Part shown: positions 7,650 to 14,991 of the stretch, in pieces
Layout of the letters: each line of letters starts with the position of its first letter
How positions within the stretch are numbered: the first letter of the stretch is position 1
Origin: a virus
DNA length: 37,953 nt
Direction: 5' to 3' (one strand)
IMG/VR virus record: IMGVR_UViG_3300031812_000133
Span: 1 to 37,953 of that record
Notes under the pieces: generated by a model
Databases searched by the model: none
Seen by the model: the letters and a program-made list of their open reading frames with translations, nothing else
Told to the model about the DNA's origin: nothing
Translations under genes and position numbers: made by a program

Positions 7650-8456
7650 ATGCTCGCAAGGGATGCGATCTATCGGCTGGTGGAAGTCGTCAAGCCGACG
7701 GCGGACGAGGGGGAAGCGGCCACGCTGGCGCATCGGATCGGCGGCCGGCTGCTGCTGGCGGTGAACGAGTCGCGCGGGCTGGGATCGGCCCGCTGGTCGG
7801 CAATCGTCGAAGAAGTCCACGAAATCGCCGCCGATCAGGGCGGGCCGCCGCCGCACGTGGTCGAGGCCGTCTGCGCGCTGGTGCGGTACATGGCGGCCGG
7901 TTTCGTGCTCTTGCTGGCTGTTTCGGCTGCTGCTGTCGCGGCGGAGCATCCCGCGACGATGGACATCCCGCCCGAGTATCGCGCGTGGTTCCGCAACCCG
8001 GACGGGTCGTGCGTCCAATGCAGCATCGGCATGGTGGGCATGTGGAATAACCTGCCGGCTTGGACCTACGTGCTATGGGACACGGAATATGGACCGGCGC
8101 AGCGGGGCGGGTCATGGCCGGGCCGCGTCGCAAAGTACGCCCGCGAGCGCGGCATGAAGCTGTACAACGTCACGGGCACCAGCTACGAGGACACGCGGCC
8201 CTGGATGATCTGGGCGGCGCAGACCGGGCGTTTTGCGGCCATCGGGGCCGGCCGCGCCCATTTTCAGACGCTGTACGGATACGTGCCTGGCGATGCGAAG
8301 CCCTGGAAAGTCTGCAACAATAACAGCACCTGGCGGATCGACGAGTACACGGAAGAGGAGTTTCGGCGACTGCATATGGCGAGCGGGCCGTGGGTCGTGA
8401 TTCCAGACGAGCCGCCGGGCCCGCCGCCGCCGAAAATCGTCGCATGGTGGCAATAG
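7650..8456 (+). CDS. Papain-like (C39-type) protein with internal signal/TM segment
   Basis: A 268-residue protein. Residues 1-80 form a helical domain of unknown role. Residues 81-98 (MAAGFVLLLAVSAAAVAA) look like a signal peptide or membrane anchor. The rest has a Cys in NPDGSCVQCS (C121 or C124), a His in GRAHFQTLYGY (H204) and VCNNNS (N223-225), the order Cys-His-Asn expected of papain-like peptidases. It could cleave wall or envelope peptides during lysis, or be exported for another task. The internal Met81 may be a second start, which would make a short exported form. ATG 7650 follows GGGAGG; ATG 7620 overlaps the promoter and is unlikely. Confidence 0.85.
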   Translation: MLARDAIYRLVEVVKPTADEGEAATLAHRIGGRLLLAVNESRGLGSARWSAIVEEVHEIAADQGGPPPHVVEAVCALVRYMAAGFVLLLAVSAAAVAAEHPATMDIPPEYRAWFRNPDGSCVQCSIGMVGMWNNLPAWTYVLWDTEYGPAQRGGSWPGRVAKYARERGMKLYNVTGTSYEDTRPWMIWAAQTGRFAAIGAGRAHFQTLYGYVPGDAKPWKVCNNNSTWRIDEYTEEEFRRLHMASGPWVVIPDEPPGPPPPKIVAWWQ

Positions 8457-8520
8457 GGCAGGCCCGCGCTGGCGGCCGCCAGGTGGCCAGCAGCGAGCCC
8501 AAACGCAGGGAGGGCGAACG

Positions 8521-9531
8521 ATGAGCGCGATCTGGGCGCCCATGCTGGTATTGGCGGCCGCGAGCCAGCCGGAGGGCCGCGACGTGCCGCCGGCCGCAGT
8601 GGCCGAGATTCTGCGGCGTGGGGCCATGGTGGAGCACGTCGCGGGGACCCAAGGGGTCGAGGACGAGGGGACGCTGGCCTTCGTCGAGGCGGTCGCGCCG
8701 CCGCCAGACGACAGTCACAAGTGGTTTTTCTCGCTGGTGGTGACGCGCGGCTGTCCGTGGTGCGAAAAAATGCGGGCCGATTTCGCGTCGAGTCCGTATC
8801 TCAGGCCGTGGGTGAACGTCAAAGAGCCCAAGGAGTCGTGGGCGCACTGGCAAGTCTTCCAGTACGAGGACGAGTCGCAAAAGTGGCGGTGGAAGGGGCT
8901 CGCGCTGAAACAGTTCCCGGTGCTGATCGTGCAGCCGCCGCTGAACCGGGCGTTTGGCGACCCGGCCACAGTGGTGTACCTGCGCCAAGGCTACCTGGAG
9001 CCGCAGAAGCTCGATCAGGAAATCCGGGCGGCAATCCGGGCGTACACGAAAAAAGTCGCGCCGCAGTATCGCGCCTGGAAGCAGACGCAGCAAAGCAAAG
9101 AGCATGAGCAGGGGCTGGCCAAGGGCGGTATCGGCCAAGCCAGCGACGGGCAGCCCAGCGGTGCGACCGGTCAGACGGAAGGCGGCGGCTGGCGTCCGCC
9201 GGCCACGCCGCCGTCCCCCTTGCCGGAGCCCACGATCCCTTTTCAGGTGCCGCCGATGCCCAGTCCCCCGCCGAGTCCAAGCGGTCCGGCGACGGACGCC
9301 CTGGCATCGCTGATCGTGGCCCTGCTGCGCAACATGCTGCCCAGCACGCAGACGGTGCTGCTGCTGCTGCTGACGCTGAGCAACGTCTGGATGCTGTACC
9401 GCGATCTCGCGAAGCAAAGCGGCGTCCGAATGCTGATCGACGACCAGACAGCGGACCGGATCGTGGCCCTCGTCCGCAAGGTGGCGGGTGGATCGGGCGG
9501 GCAGCCGCCGCCGTCGCCGCCTTCTGCGTAA
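8521..9531 (+). CDS. Membrane-anchored thioredoxin-fold protein
   Basis: A 336-residue protein with a short hydrophobic N-terminus, possibly a signal peptide (WAPMLVLAAAS). A thioredoxin-like core has strand FFSLVVTRG followed by the redox motif CPWC (C78-C81), and FPVLIVQPP carries a Pro in the place of the cis-proline loop. A long Pro/Gly/Ser-rich linker (about 190-260) leads to a transmembrane helix (about 277-293, TVLLLLLTLSNVWMLY) and a short tail. It would reduce or form disulfides at the cell envelope; the phage purpose is unknown. The GGGAGGG Shine-Dalgarno supports ATG 8521. Confidence 0.85.
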   Translation: MSAIWAPMLVLAAASQPEGRDVPPAAVAEILRRGAMVEHVAGTQGVEDEGTLAFVEAVAPPPDDSHKWFFSLVVTRGCPWCEKMRADFASSPYLRPWVNVKEPKESWAHWQVFQYEDESQKWRWKGLALKQFPVLIVQPPLNRAFGDPATVVYLRQGYLEPQKLDQEIRAAIRAYTKKVAPQYRAWKQTQQSKEHEQGLAKGGIGQASDGQPSGATGQTEGGGWRPPATPPSPLPEPTIPFQVPPMPSPPPSPSGPATDALASLIVALLRNMLPSTQTVLLLLLTLSNVWMLYRDLAKQSGVRMLIDDQTADRIVALVRKVAGGSGGQPPPSPPSA

Positions 9532-9545
9532 GCGCGTGGCAGTGG

Positions 9546-9647
9546 ATGACCTGGTGGCTGTGGCTGCCGATGCGCCTGGAAGCGCTGGCCTGGGCGCTCG
9601 TGGCAATTCTGGCCCTGTACGTGCTGGTGCGTTTGATTCGTGGCTGA
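9546..9647 (+). CDS. Small membrane protein, 33 residues
   Basis: The short reading frame encodes a Trp-rich start (MTWWLWLPMRLEALAW) and a single hydrophobic helix (ALVAILALYVLVRLI) ending in Arg-Gly. It fills the gap between the thioredoxin-fold and 9664 genes. One helix with a basic end is compatible with a holin-like or membrane-regulator peptide, which is inference. The Shine-Dalgarno is weak, so the call is moderate. Confidence 0.5.
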   Translation: MTWWLWLPMRLEALAWALVAILALYVLVRLIRG

Positions 9648-9663
9648 ACATGGAGGACGGATC

Positions 9664-10374
9664 GTGACCGAGGAGCGGCGGCAATTCCTGGCGGCGTTGA
9701 TCGACGATGTGCGGACGAAATGGGAGCGATGGCTGGATCAGCCCACGGCGTCTTTGGTGCCCGATCATCCGTTGCATCGCGCGCTGACGCTGCTGGCGGA
9801 GCAAGCGGAAATGGTCGTCCCGGAGCGGGCAGAGCCCATCGAGCGATTGATCGAGCAGTTTGCCGAGGTGTGGCGAGAGTTCTTGCGCGATCAGGACCTG
9901 CTGGGCGACCCGTCGCTGCTTCCGCCGCCGGAGCTCTGGCACGCCCTAGGTCGCGTCGTGGAGCACCAGACGCAGGCCCAGCTTCCGGCCCTGAAGTCTG
10001 TCGAACCGATTGAGGAGCTGCTGCGGCAAAACGTGCCGCGGTACCAAATCTGTCTGATCTACGGGTTTCTGGATGAGTACGGGAACCCGGATTACGTGAA
10101 ACTGGCCGAGGAAATCTCACGGCCGGGGACGCACACCGGGCCCGGGTGGATCGCGCCGGTCAATCGCCATATTCTCGAGCTGCGCCGCAAGATGACCGAG
10201 TCCGCGTCGCAGCTCAAAGCGAAGGCGGAGCGACTGGCACAGCCGCGGCCGCCGGAGCTGGTGGCCATGACCGAGGCGGACGACGATCAGTCAGAGACGG
10301 ACGCAGCCGCCGCAGCGCAGGAGGACGTGCCATCTGCCGCGGAAGCCCAAGCAGGACGCAAGCGGCGGCGATAG
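9664..10374 (+). CDS. Hypothetical protein preceding terminase genes
   Basis: A 236-residue, mostly helical, acidic protein of unknown family starting at GTG 9664, seven bases after GGAGG. The N-terminal half has amphipathic helices (ERRQFLAALIDDVRTKWERW). The middle segment PRYQICLIYGFLDEYGNPDY ends in HTGPGWIAPVN and is the most family-like part. The C-terminus is low-complexity and basic (AQAGRKRRR). It stands immediately before the small terminase and may overlap it, so a packaging or regulatory role is possible but not shown. Confidence 0.82.
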   Translation: MTEERRQFLAALIDDVRTKWERWLDQPTASLVPDHPLHRALTLLAEQAEMVVPERAEPIERLIEQFAEVWREFLRDQDLLGDPSLLPPPELWHALGRVVEHQTQAQLPALKSVEPIEELLRQNVPRYQICLIYGFLDEYGNPDYVKLAEEISRPGTHTGPGWIAPVNRHILELRRKMTESASQLKAKAERLAQPRPPELVAMTEADDDQSETDAAAAAQEDVPSAAEAQAGRKRRR

Positions 10375-10444
10375 GCCGCGCCAGCCCAGACGCAAGGCGA
10401 AGCGCAAAGACAACGGGGGCGCTGGTCCACCGCCGGCGCTCACG

Positions 10445-10855
10445 GTGCGCGACTACCCGCACCTACTGGCCGCATGGGCGAAAGGCCGCGGTTTGACGGC
10501 GATAGCGGCGCAGTATGGCGTGTCGCGGTCGAGTGTGTGGCGGCATTTGTGCCGAGCGCGGGCCCTGTACCGCGAAGAAGTGCGGCGGTCGCTGGCCGAT
10601 TTTTTCTACGAGCTCACCACGCTGCGCCGGACGCTTTGGGAAGCGCTGGACGATCCGGAGGCGAACCGCGCGGCCCTGGCGCAGGCGCTGGTGAAGGCGA
10701 TCACGCTGGAGCTGGAGCTGGTGCGGGAGCTGACGGCCCGCGAGGCGGCCGACGCGGCGTTTCGCGTCGCGGGCGCCGAGCCGCACGCCCTGGCTGCGGA
10801 GGCGGCATCGCGGCTATTGCGGTTACTCGATGCCAAAGCACGGTCCAAAGATTGA
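10445..10855 (+). CDS. Terminase small subunit candidate
   Basis: A helical protein with a helix-turn-helix near the N-terminus (LTAIAAQYGVSRSSVWRHL), followed by long helices, adjacent to and overlapping the large terminase gene by 26 bases. This is the usual position and shape of a small terminase, which recognises the packaging site. From GTG 10445 it has 136 residues, but no good Shine-Dalgarno precedes that codon. The frame is open upstream and GGAGG at 10320-10324 stands nine bases before CTG 10334, which would add 37 residues rich in Lys and Arg. The true start may therefore be the CTG. Confidence 0.72.
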   Translation: MRDYPHLLAAWAKGRGLTAIAAQYGVSRSSVWRHLCRARALYREEVRRSLADFFYELTTLRRTLWEALDDPEANRAALAQALVKAITLELELVRELTAREAADAAFRVAGAEPHALAAEAASRLLRLLDAKARSKD

Positions 10856-12401
10856 GCGAGCCGCGCAGCTCGTGCTGGGCGATACGTGGCTGACGGAGTA
10901 CGCAGCCCGCAGCCGCGAGCTGGCCTATTTCACCTTCCGGCCGCGCCCCAACCGGCCGGAATTGGGCGACGAGCAGGAAGCGTTTGTTGAATCACGCGAC
11001 GTGGTGGCGTTTTTCATCGCGGGCAACGGGTCGGGAAAAACCGAGGCGGCCGCGGCCAAGTGCGCACGATTCCTGCTGGCACGTCAGCCGCCGCCGAGGC
11101 GTGACACGCCCTTCTGGATTCTCACGGAAACGATGCACGTGGCCGGCGAGGTGCTGTGGAAAGAAAAGCTGCTCGGGCGCGGCCACCTGCCGCCGTCCGA
11201 AATCGACTGGGCGCGGGTGAGCTGGCACGAGAAAAAAGCCAATCATCCGCGGATGGTGCCGCTATTGCCCTGGCCCGCGTCCCGAGGAGGCAGCGACGCG
11301 AAAAACTGGATGATCGAGTTCAAATCGTTTGAGATGGGCCGTCGCGCCTTGCAAGGCGCGTCCATCGGCGGCTTCTGGTTCTCCGAGCAGTTCCCGGCCG
11401 ACCTGTTCACCGAAGTGCTCGTGCGTTGCCGCGACTACCTTTTTCCGGGCGGGCAGTTCGCGGAGTTTACGCCGCTCGACCCGGACCTGTGCGTCTGGCT
11501 GGAGCGGATCATGGAGGAGCCGCCGCCGGGCTGGGGATTCTACCGGGGCAACACCGAGTGCAACCGCGAAAACCTGGCACCTGGGGCCATCGAGGCGTTT
11601 CTGGCCACCACGCCCGAAGAGCTGAAAGAAACGCGGCTGCGTGGCGTGCTGGCATCGTTCGAGGGAGCGATTTATCCGAGCTTCAACACCAAGCTGCACG
11701 TGATAGACGAGTCCCAGGTGCGCATCCCGCCGGGCTGCTGGCATTTTCTGGGCACGGACTGGGGATCATCGGTCGAGCATCCGCACGTGACCGTCTGGGC
11801 GGCGATGGACGGCGCGGGCGACTGGATCGTCTACGACGAGCTGTGGGACTGCGACCAGTCGCGCACGACGTATGACCTGGCGCAGGAAGTGGTGCGACGC
11901 TGCGCGAGCTGGGGCTGGCCTACGTCCGTCGAGCAGGTCGAAGGCCGGGCGGTGCAGCGGATCGTGACGGACGACCCGCACTACGGCGTCAACTACGCCG
12001 ACCCCAGCCGCCCGGGAGAAATCTATAGTTTCGGGAAGTATGGAGTGCCCACGGTCCCGGCATCGAATCGGGTGTACGACGGGATCAACGCGGTGCGCCT
12101 GCTGCTTAAACCGCACCCGGTCACTGGGCGGCCGCGGCTGCGGATTTCGTCGCGCTGTCGTCACCTGATCGAGCAGATGCGCAAGTATCGCTGGCGCAGG
12201 TCGCGCTCGCCGCTGTCCGGCAGTGCGATCAATCCCGCGGTGGCGTCACCTGTGCCGCTGAAGCGCGATGACGACGCCTGCGACGCCCTGCGGTACCTGA
12301 TCGCGTCGTGCGGGATGACCGAAAGCCGGCCCGTCAGTCAGCCGACGCTGACGCCCAGGCCCCGGCGGTCCGCGATCTGGCCCGGCCGCCCGCTACAATA
12401 G
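10830..12401 (+). CDS. terL: Terminase large subunit
   Basis: A 523-residue packaging motor: an ATPase that translocates DNA into the prohead and a nuclease that cuts it. Walker A is AGNGSGKT (64-71) and the Walker B region is GFWFSEQ (about 181-187), with Glu in the catalytic place. The RNase H-like nuclease starts at GTDWGSS (308-314, D310) and ends with KRDDDACDALRYL (about 478-490), which gives the second and third acidic ligands. The length is normal for a full TerL. It overlaps the small subunit gene. The C-terminal tail is Pro/Arg-rich. Confidence 0.95.
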   Translation: MPKHGPKIERAAQLVLGDTWLTEYAARSRELAYFTFRPRPNRPELGDEQEAFVESRDVVAFFIAGNGSGKTEAAAAKCARFLLARQPPPRRDTPFWILTETMHVAGEVLWKEKLLGRGHLPPSEIDWARVSWHEKKANHPRMVPLLPWPASRGGSDAKNWMIEFKSFEMGRRALQGASIGGFWFSEQFPADLFTEVLVRCRDYLFPGGQFAEFTPLDPDLCVWLERIMEEPPPGWGFYRGNTECNRENLAPGAIEAFLATTPEELKETRLRGVLASFEGAIYPSFNTKLHVIDESQVRIPPGCWHFLGTDWGSSVEHPHVTVWAAMDGAGDWIVYDELWDCDQSRTTYDLAQEVVRRCASWGWPTSVEQVEGRAVQRIVTDDPHYGVNYADPSRPGEIYSFGKYGVPTVPASNRVYDGINAVRLLLKPHPVTGRPRLRISSRCRHLIEQMRKYRWRRSRSPLSGSAINPAVASPVPLKRDDDACDALRYLIASCGMTESRPVSQPTLTPRPRRSAIWPGRPLQ

Positions 12402-12426
12402 GGGCAAGGCCAGGGAGGGACGGACG

Positions 12427-13479
12427 ATGCCGCTGCCGCGGTACCTACGAGCGCCCCTGGAGGGGCTGCGGCGCATGGTGCGGGGGATGCGCAAGACGCC
12501 CACGGCCCCGCGCACAAGGGCGGCCAGTTCGCAAAGACGGCCGGGGGCGAAGCAGGCGGGCCCGGGTCGGACGGGCGCCGCGCAGACGGGCCGCCAGGCC
12601 CCGCAGGCGCTCATCCCGGCGGCGCAGCGTGGTGGCGGCGGTAGAGGCGGCCTGGACCTTCAGGTGGGCGATTTGGAGGCCCTGCTGAAGGCCGTGCTGG
12701 ACGAGGGCTGGGGCTCCGAGGCGGACCTGGCCGAGTGGATCGACCGGCTCATCCGGGGCATCCCGCCCCAAGAGGCGCCACCGCCATCCGCGCTGGCCGG
12801 CCAGGCCATGCCCCCGCTGCCCCCAGGTGGACCGACTGGGCCGGGCGGTGCAGGCGGCGGTGGCGCCTGGCCACCCGGAGGCTTTGGAGGGTTTGGTGGG
12901 GCTGGTGGTGGTGGCGGCGGCGGTGGACGCTATCCCCAGCCCCCGGGCGGCGGCCGCGGCGGCGTGCCGGTCAACGTGGACGGGCAGTGGATCACGTTTC
13001 CCGCGAATCATCCCATCGTGACCGCCGAAATGGTCCCGGTCAGCAGCTCCAACATCTACAGCATCGGCTACGACAACGACAGTCACACGCTGATGGTGCG
13101 GTTCGTGGGCCGACATAGCCACAAGGACAATTCCCGCCGGCCCGGGTCGATCTATGCCTATTTTCACGTGCCGGCCCGGCGATTCCTGCAATTCCTGGAT
13201 GCGGCCAGCAAGGGGAAGTGGCTCTGGGACAACGTCCGCATCCGTGGCACGATCAGTGGCCATCGGTACGATTACGCCCTCGTGGGCATCGAGGCCGGCT
13301 ACGTGCCGCGAAAGGCCACGCTGACCCCGCTGGGCGAAGCGTACATCCAGCGGCAAGTGTGGACCGACAAAAGCCGTCTGATTTCCAGCCCATTGCCGGA
13401 GCAGCTCGTCCGGCCGCTGGCCCCAGTACTGCGCCCCGGCCGTCCGCCCAAGGATGGACGCCGCGGCCTAGGAGGATGA
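12427..13479 (+). CDS. KTSC-domain protein with glycine-rich linker
   Basis: A 350-residue protein between terminase and portal. Residues of about 1-75 are basic and disordered (Arg/Pro/Gly). A short helical segment follows (GDLEALLKAVLDEGW...EWIDRLI), then a very Gly/Pro-rich linker at about 115-180. The C-terminal domain, about 200-275, reads VPVSSSNIYSIGYD...LMVRF...GSIYAYFHVPARRFLQFLDAASKGKW, the pattern of the KTSC domain, which often occurs in phage and in proteins linked to lysyl-tRNA synthetase. Its biochemical role is not established. ATG 12427 follows GGGAGGG. Confidence 0.88.
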   Translation: MPLPRYLRAPLEGLRRMVRGMRKTPTAPRTRAASSQRRPGAKQAGPGRTGAAQTGRQAPQALIPAAQRGGGGRGGLDLQVGDLEALLKAVLDEGWGSEADLAEWIDRLIRGIPPQEAPPPSALAGQAMPPLPPGGPTGPGGAGGGGAWPPGGFGGFGGAGGGGGGGGRYPQPPGGGRGGVPVNVDGQWITFPANHPIVTAEMVPVSSSNIYSIGYDNDSHTLMVRFVGRHSHKDNSRRPGSIYAYFHVPARRFLQFLDAASKGKWLWDNVRIRGTISGHRYDYALVGIEAGYVPRKATLTPLGEAYIQRQVWTDKSRLISSPLPEQLVRPLAPVLRPGRPPKDGRRGLGG

Positions 13480-13482
13480 CCG

Positions 13483-14937
13483 ATGCCGATCATTATGGAC
13501 CTGGGACAGCTTCTCGCGGAGCAAGACCCGTCGAAACAGCCGGCCAATGGGCAGATGGTGCTGCCGCACGTCGCGACGTTCGCGGGCATGGCAACGAGTT
13601 TGGCCAAGGTGTACCGCATCGCCGACGAGGCCCTGCTGCACTCGCGCGAGAACGCGCGCGCGATGCGCAACGACCTGGCGATCATGGAATGCGTCGAGGC
13701 GAGGCAGCGCGCCGTGGCCCTCTTGAGCTGGCACATCGAGCATGACCCGTCGGACCCGGTGCAGCGTGCGCTGGCGGCCGACGTGACGCGGTGCCTGGAA
13801 GCGATTCCGCGGTTCACGGCCTATCGCGAAAACCTGCTCCATGCCGTTTTCTACGGGCGCTACGCCGTCGCGCAGCGGTGGCGCTGGCGATACGTGCACT
13901 CGCGGCTGCGCCTCGTGGTCGATGCGTGGCGGCCCGTACACGGCGACAAGATCGTCTATCGCGTGCCAGAGGATGCCGAGGACGAAGCAGACGCCGAAGC
14001 GTGGCAGATCGGGATTCTGGTCGGCTCGGCCTACAAGGCGGGCGATATGGTGGCCGGGCGATGGAAGGTCGAAGCGACCGACCGCGGGCTGGCGTACTTC
14101 CTGGAGCGGTGGGAGCGGCCGCTACTGGCGGTGCACACGCACAGCATCGAGGACGGCGAGTTCGAGGTGCCGTATTCCGCCGACCGGCTGCATGGCGTCG
14201 GCTTGCGCTCGCGCATCTACGCCACCTGGTACCAGAAGCAGGAAACGCTCGCGTGGCTGATGGAGTACATGGAGCGCTCCGCGCTGGGCTTTGAGGTTTG
14301 GTATTACCCATGGGGCAATCCGGCGGCCCGCGCGGCGGTGGTGAAAGCGGCCGAAGAGCGCCGCGCCAACATCAATCAAATCCTGGTCCCCAAGATCATG
14401 GAAGGGGACAGTTTCACCCCGACCTACGACCGCATCGAGCCGTCCATGGCCGGCGCCGAGGCGCTGAAAACGATCATCACGGAATACTTCGGGCATCTGA
14501 TCAAGCGGTACATCATGGGGCAGACGCTGACCAGCGAGGCGGGCTCGACCGGTCTTGGCTCGAACCTGGCCGACATCCATCTGGCAACGTTCCTTCAGAT
14601 CGTCCGGTACGACGCGGTGAACCTGGAGGAAACGATCACGACCGACTTGGTGCGCCCGCTGCTGGCGTTCAATTTCCGGCGCACCGACCTTCCCCTGCGA
14701 TTCAAGATCGACACCGAAAGCGAGGACGCGGCCGAGCGGCTGGATGCCATCGAGCGCGCCGCCAAGCTCGGCCTGCGCATCCGCAGCGAGGACGTGTACC
14801 GCATGGTGGGGCTCACCAAGCCGACCACGCAGGACGAGGTGCTGCGCGGTCCGTACGAACAGCCGGCGGCCGCAGGGGCCGGAAATCCCGGCGATCAGCC
14901 GCCAGGAAGCGGTCCCCCGGAATGGGGAGGCGCTTGA
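13483..14937 (+). CDS. Portal protein (Mu gp29-like, DUF935 type)
   Basis: A 484-residue portal. The dodecameric ring at one vertex is the DNA entry channel and docks terminase and tail. Mu gp29/DUF935-like features include the central clip and stem region and the stretch GQTLTSEAGSTGLGSNLADIH followed by TFLQIVRYDAVNLEETITTDLVRPLLAFNF. The C-terminus is Pro/Gly-rich. ATG 13483 has GGAGG seven bases upstream. Its position after terminase and before the protease fits the head operon order. Confidence 0.88.
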   Translation: MPIIMDLGQLLAEQDPSKQPANGQMVLPHVATFAGMATSLAKVYRIADEALLHSRENARAMRNDLAIMECVEARQRAVALLSWHIEHDPSDPVQRALAADVTRCLEAIPRFTAYRENLLHAVFYGRYAVAQRWRWRYVHSRLRLVVDAWRPVHGDKIVYRVPEDAEDEADAEAWQIGILVGSAYKAGDMVAGRWKVEATDRGLAYFLERWERPLLAVHTHSIEDGEFEVPYSADRLHGVGLRSRIYATWYQKQETLAWLMEYMERSALGFEVWYYPWGNPAARAAVVKAAEERRANINQILVPKIMEGDSFTPTYDRIEPSMAGAEALKTIITEYFGHLIKRYIMGQTLTSEAGSTGLGSNLADIHLATFLQIVRYDAVNLEETITTDLVRPLLAFNFRRTDLPLRFKIDTESEDAAERLDAIERAAKLGLRIRSEDVYRMVGLTKPTTQDEVLRGPYEQPAAAGAGNPGDQPPGSGPPEWGGA

Positions 14938-14991
14938 CGGTGGGGACGATCAAGCGAGAATGCGAGGCGTAGGAGTCTGGAGTCACGGACG

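Noticed and set aside
8170-10120. Long antisense reading frames opposite the thioredoxin-fold and terminase-region genes
   Set aside because: They mirror the codon structure of real + strand genes, are Arg/Pro/Ala-rich and have no start signals.
12371-12399. TACAAT at 12394 as a promoter for the KTSC gene
   Set aside because: No TTGnnn or TGn element stands at a suitable distance; it lies in the end of terL and transcription from upstream suffices.
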